64,000 nucleotides of DNA, from NCBI GenBank assembly GCA_036399495.1, contig DASWMZ010000224.1, forward strand, positions 1 to 64,000, read 5' to 3'. The DNA comes from Paradesertivirga sp036399495. GTDB lineage: Bacteria; Bacteroidota; Bacteroidia; Sphingobacteriales; Sphingobacteriaceae. Shown here in pieces: positions 34,015-42,757 of the stretch (the stretch's first letter is position 1; every line of letters starts with the position of its first letter). Both the position numbers and the translations under genes were made by a program. Under the pieces are notes generated by a model, which worked only from the letters and a program-made list of their open reading frames with translations, ran no database searches and was not told where the DNA came from.

Positions 34015-34548
34015 CTAAAAGAATTGCTCCATATCATGTCTGATTAACATCAGCCCTGCATGGTAAGGGTTATCTTCCAAGCTGCCTATGTGCGTAAGTA
34101 TTACTTTACTTAATTCTAGGGATGAAGCATCAGCAGGCACCCCCCTTGCAGCATTGTTAACCATATTGATTGAATCATTTTTTATCCGGCTAATCACGTT
34201 CCAGGCTTGGGGGCTTACGTAGAGTTGTTGCGTAATATTATGCTGATATTCGGTGCGGATTTCCTCAACCAAAAATTGCTGCAGCTCCCGAACTGTCGTC
34301 CCAGAAACGTGAACACGAACCAACATGTTTTCAGGATTGATGCGTTCAATAAAAAGCGCTAATCGTTCGTATGCTTGTAGGCGTAAAGGCAGCGTGGTAG
34401 CCAAGCTGGATTTTTTCAGATCAAGGATCTTAGATTTTGATAATTGCAGAAGTTCTGGTTTTAACACCTGCCAAACTATAAAAAATATGATCAAACCGCT
34501 GAGCACAATCTTTACAAGATCAACGAAAAAAAAGGTTATAGAGTCCAT
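34015..34548 (-). CDS. Membrane-anchored protein, unknown function (DUF7935-like)
   Basis: 177 residues with one N-terminal transmembrane helix (about 8-29) and a predicted helical cytoplasmic domain. Landmarks are LPLRLQAYERLALFIERINP, MLVRVHVSG and EEIRTEYQHNITQQLYVSPQ. I recall this pattern as a conserved Bacteroidetes protein of unknown function (DUF7935), not verified. It is 47 bases upstream of the mutase gene on the same strand and may be cotranscribed with it. Nothing in it indicates a role in that pathway. Confidence 0.6.
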   Translation of the reverse strand: MDSITFFFVDLVKIVLSGLIIFFIVWQVLKPELLQLSKSKILDLKKSSLATTLPLRLQAYERLALFIERINPENMLVRVHVSGTTVRELQQFLVEEIRTEYQHNITQQLYVSPQAWNVISRIKNDSINMVNNAARGVPADASSLELSKVILTHIGSLEDNPYHAGLMLIRHDMEQFF

Positions 34549-34611
34549 TAGGAGTTTGTTAGCTTAGAGTCAATATCTATTTAGACTCAAGCAAAAATGT
34601 ACATTTTCACT

Positions 34612-34619
34612 TATATTTG
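34612..34619 (+). promoter_or_regulatory. Candidate -7 element for the IscA-like gene
   Basis: tatatttg is an exact match to the Bacteroidetes -7 consensus TAnnTTTG, 18 bases before the ATG at 34638, giving a short leader. A -33 TTG at the expected spacing is not evident. Confidence 0.5.
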
Positions 34620-34637
34620 CATATTAAATAAAAAGAA

Positions 34638-34991
34638 ATGAACATGGAAACAACTCTTTCAGTTATACCGGTTTCTTTTACCGAAGGTGCTAAAAAAGAG
34701 CTTCGCAAATTGAAAACTCAACAGGAACTTAGTGAAGATTTTGGAGTACGTGTTGGCGTTGAGGGCGGCGGCTGTTCAGGAATGAATTATGTTTTAGGTT
34801 TCGATCAGAAGAAAGATGGCGACCAGGAGTTTGAGGTTGAAGGAATTAAGGTTTTTATGCACAAGGCGCATGGTTTGTACTTAGCAGGTATGGAAATTGA
34901 ATTTCAGGATGGTTTAAATGCCAGGGGATTTACGTTTAATAATCCTAATGCTAAGAGCACTTGTGGGTGCGGTACTTCCTTCGCGGTATAG
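34638..34991 (+). CDS. HesB/IscA-family iron-sulfur carrier protein
   Basis: A-type carrier that receives Fe-S clusters from the SUF/ISC scaffold and passes them to target proteins. The three ligand cysteines are present: C46 in GGGCSGMNY and C109/C111 in STCGCGTSF. A second ATG two codons in (34644) is an alternative start. 117 residues is normal. Whether it is SufA, ErpA or IscA cannot be told without the neighbouring suf genes, which are not here. It is monocistronic, between a -7 element and a strong terminator. Confidence 0.9.
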   Translation: MNMETTLSVIPVSFTEGAKKELRKLKTQQELSEDFGVRVGVEGGGCSGMNYVLGFDQKKDGDQEFEVEGIKVFMHKAHGLYLAGMEIEFQDGLNARGFTFNNPNAKSTCGCGTSFAV

Positions 34992-35012
34992 TTTTGACTA
35001 ATAAGTATATCG

Positions 35013-35042
35013 AAACCTGCCGTTTCACGGCAGGTTTTTTTG
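35013..35042 (+). terminator. Intrinsic terminator of the IscA-like gene
   Basis: aaacctgccg (35013-35022) pairs perfectly with cggcaggttt (35028-35037) around tttca, followed by a run of T to 35042. Confidence 0.9.
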
Positions 35043-35110
35043 TTTTAATAAGGTATGGGTTAGAGTGATTTAGGAAGCTATCTGAAATGATTAGAGTGTG
35101 GCGTAATCCT

Positions 35111-35136
35111 TGTCACTCCGAGCGAAATCGAAGAAC
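35111..35136 (+). repeat. Dispersed TGTCACTCCGAGCG-type repeat fragment
   Basis: tgtcactccgagcgaaatcg followed by aagaac matches the form TGTCATTCCGAGCGnnnTCGAnGAA, which I recall as a dispersed intergenic repeat common in Bacteroidetes. It lies between the IscA-like gene terminator and the convergent phosphatase gene. It is a single copy in this window. Confidence 0.5.
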
Positions 35137-35156
35137 GTTTAATTTATGCATCGACT

Positions 35157-35900
35157 CTAAATCATTTCGTTCTGTAACTGATAATCCGTTAAAAGCTTAC
35201 CCACATAGGGCATTGAAAGTGACTTTAGCAGCATTTCTGCATGTTTTATTTTATGCATATCGCTTCCAATAAAATCCACCAGATAATGATCTACCAATTG
35301 TTCTGCGGCGGTTTGAGTGGGCTTGCCATAGTGCCCTGTTAACGACAGTGTATTCAGTTGTAAATAACACCCTGAATCTTTTAACCGCTCATAATTTTCG
35401 ATTGAGGCAGTCATATAAGGATATCGTTCGGGATGTGCAAGCAAAGGAGTGTAGCCTTTTTGAAGGATTCTATCTATCACTTCAAATAAATTTTGAGGAT
35501 AGTTAATGAATGACAATTCAAACAGCACGTACTTTTTTCCGAGTGTTAAGATGTCGTTTTTCTTTAGCTTATTCTCAAAAGTCTCATCGAGATAATATTC
35601 AGCGGCAGCATGAATTTCGATCTTGATATTTCTTTTCACCAATTCTTCCCGTAGTTCATCAAGCCCCTGTAAAATAGACTCTGATGTATTTCGGTAATAA
35701 TCGGCCATGATATGTGGCGTGGTAACCAGCTTTTTAAAGCCCATAGACATCAATCGTTGAATCAAAACAATTGATTCTTCCATATTTTGGGCGCCATCGT
35801 CAATGCCCGGAATGAGATGAGAGTGCAGATCTGTTTTAATAACCGAAAAATTAATCTCCGGAACCTGCTCTTTCTTCTTTTTTAGGAAGTCAAATAACAT
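35157..35900 (-). CDS. CpsB/CapC-type tyrosine-protein phosphatase (PHP family)
   Basis: Metal-dependent phosphatase that dephosphorylates the bacterial tyrosine kinases controlling capsule or exopolysaccharide export. The PHP metal motif is seen at TDLHSHLIPGIDDGA (residues 23-37, H26 and H28). Later ligands are in TTPHIMADYY, HAAAEYYLDE, LAHPERYPYM and DFIGSDMHKIKHAE. 247 residues is typical. It is the last gene of the nucleotide-sugar operon: its ATG overlaps the rfbB stop by one base (TAATG). No matching kinase (Wzc type) is in the window. Confidence 0.88.
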   Translation of the reverse strand: MLFDFLKKKKEQVPEINFSVIKTDLHSHLIPGIDDGAQNMEESIVLIQRLMSMGFKKLVTTPHIMADYYRNTSESILQGLDELREELVKRNIKIEIHAAAEYYLDETFENKLKKNDILTLGKKYVLFELSFINYPQNLFEVIDRILQKGYTPLLAHPERYPYMTASIENYERLKDSGCYLQLNTLSLTGHYGKPTQTAAEQLVDHYLVDFIGSDMHKIKHAEMLLKSLSMPYVGKLLTDYQLQNEMI

Positions 35901-36952
35901 TAGCGGTTATCGTATAAATTTTCGTAGTAAGCCTGATACTGACCCGACGTCACATTGTTGAGCCATTCTTCGTTGTTAAGATACCAATCTACCGTTTTTT
36001 CTAGACCTTCTTCAAACTGTAAACTTGGTGTCCAGTCCAGCTCTTTTTGCAATTTGCTTGAATCGATAGCGTAGCGTAAATCATGCCCGGCCCGGTCTGT
36101 TACAAACGTGATAAGCTTTTCTGATTCACCTTCTTCCCTTCCCAACTTCTTATCCATTATTTTACACAAGGTACGAATCAGATCAATATTTTTCCATTCG
36201 TTATGCCCGCCAACATTGTAGGTTTTTCCAGAAGCGGCCTTATGAAAAACAACGTCAATCGCACGAGCGTGATCTTCAACCCAAAGCCAGTCGCGAATAT
36301 TTTCACCCTTCCCATAAACGGGAACGGCCTTATTATTTTTGATGTTATTGATGGCTAAAGGAATAAGTTTTTCAGGAAAGTGATGTGAACCGTAATTATT
36401 TGAGCAGTTCGAAATAACTGTATTCATTCCATATGTATCCTGATAAGCTCTTACAAAATGATCTGAACTAGCTTTTGACGCAGAATAGGGACTGTGAGGA
36501 TCGTAAGCTGTTTCTTCGGTAAAGAGACCTTCGTCTCCTAAAGTTCCGTAAACTTCATCTGTGGAAACATGATAAAATCGGTGATTTTCATAATCATCTT
36601 TCCATAGTTTTTTGGCAGCGTTCAATAAATTTACCGTTCCAACAACGTTTGTCATAACAAAATCTATCGGACTACTAATTGAACGGTCGACATGAGATTC
36701 TGCAGCAAGATGTATTACGTCCTGGAAATCTTCTTGAGTAAATAAATTATAAATAAAGTCAGCATCAACAATATCCCCCTTAATAAATTTATAATTGGAA
36801 CATTCTTCTACGTCTTTAAGATTTGCGAGGTTACCGGCATATGTAAGTTTATCAAGATTAACGATTTGATAATTCGGGTAGTTTTTTACAAAACGTCTTA
36901 CTACGTGAGAACCGATAAATCCGGCACCGCCGGTTATTAAGATTTTTTTCAT
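35900..36952 (-). CDS. rfbB: dTDP-glucose 4,6-dehydratase
   Basis: NAD-dependent SDR enzyme converting dTDP-glucose to dTDP-4-keto-6-deoxyglucose, the entry to dTDP-rhamnose and other deoxysugars. The Rossmann motif ITGGAGFIGSH is at 5-15. HLAAESHVDRS and STDEVYGTLG precede the active-site YSASK motif (about residue 157). NVGGHNEWKNIDL near the C-terminus is typical of RmlB. 350 residues is normal. The usual rfbA, rfbC and rfbD partners are absent here. The stop overlaps the phosphatase start. Confidence 0.93.
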   Translation of the reverse strand: MKKILITGGAGFIGSHVVRRFVKNYPNYQIVNLDKLTYAGNLANLKDVEECSNYKFIKGDIVDADFIYNLFTQEDFQDVIHLAAESHVDRSISSPIDFVMTNVVGTVNLLNAAKKLWKDDYENHRFYHVSTDEVYGTLGDEGLFTEETAYDPHSPYSASKASSDHFVRAYQDTYGMNTVISNCSNNYGSHHFPEKLIPLAINNIKNNKAVPVYGKGENIRDWLWVEDHARAIDVVFHKAASGKTYNVGGHNEWKNIDLIRTLCKIMDKKLGREEGESEKLITFVTDRAGHDLRYAIDSSKLQKELDWTPSLQFEEGLEKTVDWYLNNEEWLNNVTSGQYQAYYENLYDNR

Positions 36953-37010
36953 TTATGTGATATAAGACTTCCAAAAGTTGAAAATTTTGGAAGCTGACTG
37001 AAAGATTAAA

Positions 37011-38036
37011 TTAAAAAGGATTCTTATTAATATACTGTTCCCAAGCCCAAGCCGATTTCATCATATCTTCCAAAACCAGTTCGGTTTTCCAACCTAACTC
37101 ATTTTGTGCTTTTGATACATCTCCCCAAACCTGTTCAACATCCCCTTCGCGTCTTGGACCGATTTTGTATTCCAATTTCACTCCCGTGCTTTTTTCGAAA
37201 GCATTTACTACCTGTAGAACAGTGCTTCCGGTACCTGTACCAAGATTGTAGATCTCGAACTTGCCCGACATTTTGTCCTCTTCTTGTCTGCGCAATGCTG
37301 CAATGTGAGCTTTAGCTAAATCTACCACATGAATATAATCGCGAACACAACTCCCGTCAGGCGTGTTGTAATCGTTTCCGAAAACGGTTATAGGGCCACG
37401 TTTTCCAATCGCACTTTGAGTGATGAATGGGACCAAATTTTGAGGTACGCCAAGCGGCAATTCACCAATTAAAGCGGATTCGTGCGCACCGACCGGGTTA
37501 AAATACCTTAAGGAAATTACTTTGTAATTGGTATTGGCATTGGCAGTTTCTATAAGAACCTCTTCAGCAATTTGCTTGGTATTCCCGTAAGGAGATTCGG
37601 CTCTTTTTACCGGCGCTTCTTCCGTTACCGGCAAAACATCCGGCTGACCATAAACGGTACATGAAGAAGAAAATACGAAATTAACCTCTCTTCCCGCAAA
37701 AGCGGTAAGAAGATTTATTAAAGAGAAAAAGTTATTACGGTAGTATTTTAAAGGAAATTGAACAGACTCCCCTACTGCTTTGTGAGCCGCAAAATGGATA
37801 ACTCCCGATATTTCCGGATCATTTTTTATTAACGCAACCGTCTTAGCCTCATCGCAAAGATCTAACTCATGAAATTCTGGTTTAATCCCGGTAATTGCCG
37901 TTATCTGATCAAGAATCTTGGCATTTGAATTATCAAGATTATCTACTATAACTACTTTATATCCTGCATTTTGCAGTTCCACAACGGTATGAGAACCGAT
38001 ATATCCGGTGCCACCGGTTACTAATATTTTATTCAT
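37011..38036 (-). CDS. galE: UDP-glucose 4-epimerase
   Basis: Interconverts UDP-glucose and UDP-galactose for polysaccharide synthesis. It has the Rossmann motif VTGGTGYIGSH (5-15), FAAHKAVGESV, SSSCTVYGQPD and the catalytic YGNTK (about residue 150), then YFNPVGAH, all diagnostic for GalE. 341 residues is standard. It overlaps the upstream UDP-xylose synthase gene by four bases (ATGA) and is 58 bases before rfbB. Confidence 0.93.
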   Translation of the reverse strand: MNKILVTGGTGYIGSHTVVELQNAGYKVVIVDNLDNSNAKILDQITAITGIKPEFHELDLCDEAKTVALIKNDPEISGVIHFAAHKAVGESVQFPLKYYRNNFFSLINLLTAFAGREVNFVFSSSCTVYGQPDVLPVTEEAPVKRAESPYGNTKQIAEEVLIETANANTNYKVISLRYFNPVGAHESALIGELPLGVPQNLVPFITQSAIGKRGPITVFGNDYNTPDGSCVRDYIHVVDLAKAHIAALRRQEEDKMSGKFEIYNLGTGTGSTVLQVVNAFEKSTGVKLEYKIGPRREGDVEQVWGDVSKAQNELGWKTELVLEDMMKSAWAWEQYINKNPF

Positions 38037-39022
38037 TTGGTATAGCTTGTAAAGTCTTTATGTTCAATTTTTTCAATCACTTCCTGAGGCAGCGATTTGA
38101 AGTATTCATAGGTAATTTTTAATCCTTCCTCACGGGAAACTTTTGGTTCCCAGCCTAATATAGCCTTTGCTTTGGTAATATCAGGCCGACGTTGTTTGGG
38201 ATCATCTGTTGGAAGGGGCTTTGTAATCAATTTTTGTTTTGTTCCGGTAAGTTTGATGATTTCCTCTCCAAACTGCCTGATGGTTATTTCATCCGGGTTA
38301 CCGATGTTAACAGGCTGAGCATAGTCAGAATGAAGTAATCGGTAAATTCCTTCGATCAGATCATCAACATAACAAAAAGAACGTGTTTGGGTTCCATCTC
38401 CGAAGACCGTTAAATCTTCTCCGCGAATAGCCTGACCGATAAAAGCAGGCAATACCCGTCCGTCATTTAGTCGCATTCTTGGCCCGTAGGTATTGAAGAT
38501 TCGTATAATCCGTGTTTCTAATCCGTGGAAAGTATGGTAAGCCATGGTGATGGCTTCCTGGAAACGTTTAGCTTCGTCGTATGCACCCCGCGGACCAACC
38601 GGATTTACATTGCCCCAATATTCTTCGGGTTGGGGATTAACACTAGGATCGCCGTATACTTCCGAAGTTGAAGCAATCAGGATACGTGCCTTCTTATCTT
38701 TAGCTAATCCAAGTAAATTATGAATTCCTAACGAGCCGACTTTGAGCGTTTGTATTGGAATTTTAAGGTAATCTATCGGGCTGGCGGGAGATGCAAAATG
38801 AAGAATATAATCTAACTCGCCAGCTACATGAACAAATTTAGAAACATCGTGATTATAGAACTCGAAATTCTCAAGATTAAACAGATGTTCGATATTTCGT
38901 AAATCGCCGGTGATGAGATTATCCATGGCGATGACATGATAACCTTCTTTTATGAAGCGATCGCAAAGATGTGAACCAAGAAATCCGGCAGCTCCTGTAA
39001 TTAATATTCGCTTTCGTTCCAT
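38033..39022 (-). CDS. UDP-glucuronate decarboxylase (UDP-xylose synthase)
   Basis: NAD-dependent SDR enzyme converting UDP-glucuronate to UDP-xylose with loss of CO2. It has ITGAAGFLGSHLCDRF (7-22), HFASPASPIDYLKIPIQTL, ASTSEVYGDPSVNPQPEEYW and the active-site YDEAKRF. The HFASPASP and NPQPEEYWGNVNPVGPRG stretches distinguish UXS from galE and rfbB. 329 residues fits. It uses the product of the preceding gene (ugd), and the two overlap by one base (TAATG), so the pair forms a two-step route from UDP-glucose. Confidence 0.91.
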   Translation of the reverse strand: MERKRILITGAAGFLGSHLCDRFIKEGYHVIAMDNLITGDLRNIEHLFNLENFEFYNHDVSKFVHVAGELDYILHFASPASPIDYLKIPIQTLKVGSLGIHNLLGLAKDKKARILIASTSEVYGDPSVNPQPEEYWGNVNPVGPRGAYDEAKRFQEAITMAYHTFHGLETRIIRIFNTYGPRMRLNDGRVLPAFIGQAIRGEDLTVFGDGTQTRSFCYVDDLIEGIYRLLHSDYAQPVNIGNPDEITIRQFGEEIIKLTGTKQKLITKPLPTDDPKQRRPDITKAKAILGWEPKVSREEGLKITYEYFKSLPQEVIEKIEHKDFTSYTK

Positions 39023-40335
39023 TATGCTTCTACGACTTTACGGCCAATACTATTATAATAATACCCGCAATCAATCATCTTTTGAATGTCGTACAAATTA
39101 CGTCCGTCAAAAATAACTTTTGCTTTTAAATTTTGCTCAATCCGATCGAAATCCGGCGTTCTAAACAACGGCCACTCTGTTACAATGATTAAGGCATCGG
39201 CATCTTGCAAGGCCTCGTAAGGATCTTTTGCATAAGCAATTGAATCGCCTTTGAGTTTTTGAACATGTGCCATTGCTTCAGGGTCATAAGCTGAAATGGA
39301 TGCTCCCTCTTTAAGTAGCTCTTCTATAATATATAAAGATGGTGCCTCCCGAATATCGTCAGTTTCAGGCTTAAAAGCTAATCCCCAAAGGGCAAACTTT
39401 TTACCTTTTAAATCTCCGTTATAATAGCTGCGCATTTTGTCTACAATGACAACTTTCTGCTTTTCATTAACTGCCATTACCGAATTTAGGATGCTAAAAT
39501 CGTAATTAACTTCTGCTGCCGATTTTGCAAGCGCCTGAACATCTTTCGGGAAACAGCTTCCGCCATAACCAACACCAGGGAAAAGAAAACGTTTTCCGAT
39601 ACGTGCATCAGATCCAATGCCCTTGCGCACCATATCAACATCGGCTCCAACCAGCTCACACAAGTTAGCCACCTCATTCATAAAGGTAATTTTTGTGGCC
39701 AAGAATGAATTTGCAGCATATTTAGTAAGCTCTGAAGAGCGTTCGTCCATAAAGATGATTGGGTTTCCCGAACGTACAAAAGGGTTATAAAGTTCTTCCA
39801 TCAGCTTACGTGCTCGATCGCTGCTCGCACCCACTACAACCCTATCCGGCTTCATAAAATCTTCCACAGCAACGCCTTCGCGTAAAAATTCTGGGTTAGA
39901 AACTACATCTATTTCAATGTCAGTATTTTCTGCAAAAACCTTCTTCACCTTATCTGCAGTACCAACTGGCACTGTAGACTTAGTGACTACCACTTTATAA
40001 TCCTTAACCAGTTCAGCGATATCCTTGGCAGCACCTAATACATAACTTAAATCTGCCGAGCCATCTGCACCCGGAGGCGTTGGTAATGCAAGGAATATGA
40101 TCTTAGCATCTTGTATTGCTTCGGCGAGTACACTGGTAAATTTCAATCTTCCCTGCTCAATTGTCCGGTGAAACAGAATCTCTAACCCGGGTTCATAAAT
40201 AGGGATTTGCCCTTGCTTCATTCGATCAACTTTTGCCTGATCGATATCTACACAAGTAACATTATTACCCGTTTCGGCAAGACATGTCCCGGTAACTAAA
40301 CCTACATATCCGGTGCCAACTACCGCTATCTTCAT
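39022..40335 (-). CDS. ugd: UDP-glucose 6-dehydrogenase
   Basis: Oxidises UDP-glucose twice to UDP-glucuronate using NAD+. The N-terminal NAD-binding motif is VVGTGYVGLVTGTCLAETG. TKSTVPVGTADKV follows, and the catalytic cysteine is C261 in GYGGSCFPKDVQAL. 437 residues is typical. It is the first gene of the operon ugd-uxs-galE-rfbB-cpsB-type phosphatase and lies divergently from waaA across a 75-base spacer. Confidence 0.95.
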   Translation of the reverse strand: MKIAVVGTGYVGLVTGTCLAETGNNVTCVDIDQAKVDRMKQGQIPIYEPGLEILFHRTIEQGRLKFTSVLAEAIQDAKIIFLALPTPPGADGSADLSYVLGAAKDIAELVKDYKVVVTKSTVPVGTADKVKKVFAENTDIEIDVVSNPEFLREGVAVEDFMKPDRVVVGASSDRARKLMEELYNPFVRSGNPIIFMDERSSELTKYAANSFLATKITFMNEVANLCELVGADVDMVRKGIGSDARIGKRFLFPGVGYGGSCFPKDVQALAKSAAEVNYDFSILNSVMAVNEKQKVVIVDKMRSYYNGDLKGKKFALWGLAFKPETDDIREAPSLYIIEELLKEGASISAYDPEAMAHVQKLKGDSIAYAKDPYEALQDADALIIVTEWPLFRTPDFDRIEQNLKAKVIFDGRNLYDIQKMIDCGYYYNSIGRKVVEA

Positions 40336-40410
40336 TTATATATTCTTTAAATGTTAAAAAACTAGATATTACATTTAATTTCGACTAAGATATAATTTTT
40401 GCAATTACGC

Positions 40411-41655
40411 ATGCTTTTTCTTTACAACCTTAGTATAAATCTCTATTATTTATTGATAAAAAGCTATCAGCACTTCAACCCAAAGGCGCGGTTGTGGATA
40501 GAGGGGAGAAAGAACATCTTCGAAAAAATTTCAAAGGAAGTTAATCCTAATTTACCGTCTATCTGGTTTCACTTCGCATCTTTGGGGGAGTTTGAACAAG
40601 GACGCCCGGTTCTTGAACAAGTCAGGCACTCATACCCCAGCCATAAACTTATTGTTACATTTTTCTCACCATCCGGATATGAACTTAGAAAGAACTACAA
40701 TAAAGCAGATCATGTTTTTTATCTCCCCTTAGATACAAAGCAAAACGCTGTAAAGTTTTTACAATTAATTAATCCAACGTTGGCATTTTTTACGAAATAC
40801 GAATTTTGGTACCATTATTTTAATGAATTACATAATGGAAAGGTTCCAATCATAGTTATTTCCGCCATCTTCAGAAAGTCTCAACCTTTCTTTAAATGGT
40901 ATGGTGCATTGAACAGAAAAATTTTGGAGTTTGTGAATCATTTCTTTGTACAAGATGAAAACAGTAAAAATCTGTTAACTAAACTAAACCTTAATAATGT
41001 CACCGTAAGTGGCGACACACGTTTCGATCGGGTAGCTGAAAACGCCAAGAATCCAACAACTTTTGATAAAGTAGAAGCCTTTTGTGCTGACTCTAAGAGC
41101 TTCGTAGCCGGAAGCACCTGGCCCGATGATGAAAAGTTAATATGTAACCTATTTCGGCAATTTCCCGAATGGAAATTTATTATTGCTCCACATGAAATCA
41201 GAGAAGAAAAGATTACTTCCCTCCTTGAAATGGCAGGTAACACTTCAATTGTGAGGTATTCTGAATTGGGAATTGATAGTAATTTCCAGGTACTTGTTAT
41301 TGATAATATCGGGATGCTCTCAGCACTTTACCAATATGCTGATGTGTCTTACATCGGCGGAGGATTTGGTGTTGGAATACATAATACACTCGAGGCAGCG
41401 GCTTTTGGAGTACCAGTTATTTTCGGACCCAATTATCAAAAGTTTCGTGAAGCAAAGGCTTTAATCAATCTTGGTGCGGGGATCACGGTAAGTAATGCAA
41501 CAGAGCTCAATTCAGTAATGCAAACCTTAAAAGACAATCGAAAAAGACAAGAATTAGGTGATACCGCAAGGCAGTATGTTCTGCAAGAAAAAGGGGCTAC
41601 AGAAACTATTATGAAGTATGTAGCACAACTTCTCCAGGAGCTGCCTGAAAGCTAG
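40411..41655 (+). CDS. waaA: 3-deoxy-D-manno-octulosonic acid (Kdo) transferase
   Basis: GT30 enzyme that adds Kdo from CMP-Kdo to lipid IVA at the inner leaflet in LPS synthesis. The ATG at 40411 gives a hydrophobic N-terminal anchor (about residues 1-18); a TTG four codons upstream is the alternative. Landmarks are ASLGEFEQGRPVLEQVR, with the catalytic Glu in GEFEQ, DTRFDRV, AGSTWPDDE and YIGGGFGVGIHNTLEAAAFG. 414 residues is normal. The 3' end overlaps that of the convergent hemH by 47 bases. Confidence 0.92.
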   Translation: MLFLYNLSINLYYLLIKSYQHFNPKARLWIEGRKNIFEKISKEVNPNLPSIWFHFASLGEFEQGRPVLEQVRHSYPSHKLIVTFFSPSGYELRKNYNKADHVFYLPLDTKQNAVKFLQLINPTLAFFTKYEFWYHYFNELHNGKVPIIVISAIFRKSQPFFKWYGALNRKILEFVNHFFVQDENSKNLLTKLNLNNVTVSGDTRFDRVAENAKNPTTFDKVEAFCADSKSFVAGSTWPDDEKLICNLFRQFPEWKFIIAPHEIREEKITSLLEMAGNTSIVRYSELGIDSNFQVLVIDNIGMLSALYQYADVSYIGGGFGVGIHNTLEAAAFGVPVIFGPNYQKFREAKALINLGAGITVSNATELNSVMQTLKDNRKRQELGDTARQYVLQEKGATETIMKYVAQLLQELPES

Positions 41656-42679
41656 GTTTCTTATCCATATTTAATACAATCCCCGCAAGGGCCTCAACCC
41701 ATTTTGGATCATCGTTTAAACTTTCAACCAATTGGATCTTTTCTCCGCCCCATTTCTGAAAATCTTCATTATACTCCACCGCAATTTCGATATTAGTTTC
41801 AAGGCAATCGGCTACAAAAGCCGGACTAAACACCAGCAATCGCTTTGCGCCTTCTTTGGCTAGCTTTTCAAGAACTTGAATCGTATATGGTTTTTTCCAG
41901 GGAGAATTACCCAAACGGGATTGAAAACAGATGGTATATTTTTCTCTTGGTAGATTAAGTTTTTCAGCGATCAATCGCGCCGTATCATGAGACTGGGCTG
42001 AATAACAAAACCTGTTTATGTTGTTCAATCGAGAACAGCAATTTTCAACTTGCAAACAATATTTACCCGAATGATCCGCTTTGGATAACTGTCTTTCGGG
42101 CAAACCGTGAAAGCTAAAAAGAACATGATCGAAAGTCTCTGGTTGATATTTTCTTGCATTCTCTGCAAAAACCTCAATCATTCCTTCGTTATCATGGAAG
42201 GAATTCACAAAAGAAATATTAGGAATCGTTTGCCACTTGCCCACCAGCTCCATTACCTTCTGCATAACCGAGCCGGTAGATGCCGATGCGTATTGCGGAA
42301 ACAATGGAACTACACGTATATCCTCAACTTGCTGTTTCTTAAGACTATCAAGAGCTGTTTTGATGGATGGACTTTGATAGCGCATCGCCAACTCGACAAT
42401 ATAATCTGAACCCAGCTTTTCCTGCAAAAGAGCTTTTAATTTAACGCCATAATATAATAATGGGGAACCGTTTTCTGTCCAAAGCTCTTTATAGATCTTA
42501 GCTGATTTTGGCCCACGAAAGGGAACAATAATTCCTTTTACAAGAAGTGTTCGATTTAGTTGAGGGATGTCAATGACCCTTTCATCCATTAAAAACTCGT
42601 CCAGATATTTTCTAACATCTGAAACTGAGGGACTATCGGGCGTACCTAAATTAACCAGTAAAACTCCTTGTTTTCTCAT
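41609..42679 (-). CDS. hemH: Ferrochelatase
   Basis: Inserts iron into protoporphyrin IX, the last step of heme synthesis. Start: the ATG at 42679, MRKQGVLLVNLGTPDSP, the usual N-terminus. Active-site His is in FSFHGLPERQLSKADHSG, and the conserved acidic end is in FSPAFVADCLETNIEIA. The C-terminus extends about 20 residues past the core, and this tail overlaps waaA on the opposite strand. 356 residues is normal. It is the last gene of a co-directional run starting with panB. Confidence 0.93.
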   Translation of the reverse strand: MRKQGVLLVNLGTPDSPSVSDVRKYLDEFLMDERVIDIPQLNRTLLVKGIIVPFRGPKSAKIYKELWTENGSPLLYYGVKLKALLQEKLGSDYIVELAMRYQSPSIKTALDSLKKQQVEDIRVVPLFPQYASASTGSVMQKVMELVGKWQTIPNISFVNSFHDNEGMIEVFAENARKYQPETFDHVLFSFHGLPERQLSKADHSGKYCLQVENCCSRLNNINRFCYSAQSHDTARLIAEKLNLPREKYTICFQSRLGNSPWKKPYTIQVLEKLAKEGAKRLLVFSPAFVADCLETNIEIAVEYNEDFQKWGGEKIQLVESLNDDPKWVEALAGIVLNMDKKPSFQAAPGEVVLHTS

Positions 42680-42757
42680 ATTATTTCGCGAGTACAAATA
42701 TAGAACCGAATTTTTTTACACAGATAATTTGCAATCGTTTTGACTTAAGGAATACAA

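Noticed and set aside
35087..35272. Small + strand frame over the dispersed repeat and phosphatase 3' end
   Set aside because: It translates repeat and antisense sequence, with no family match.
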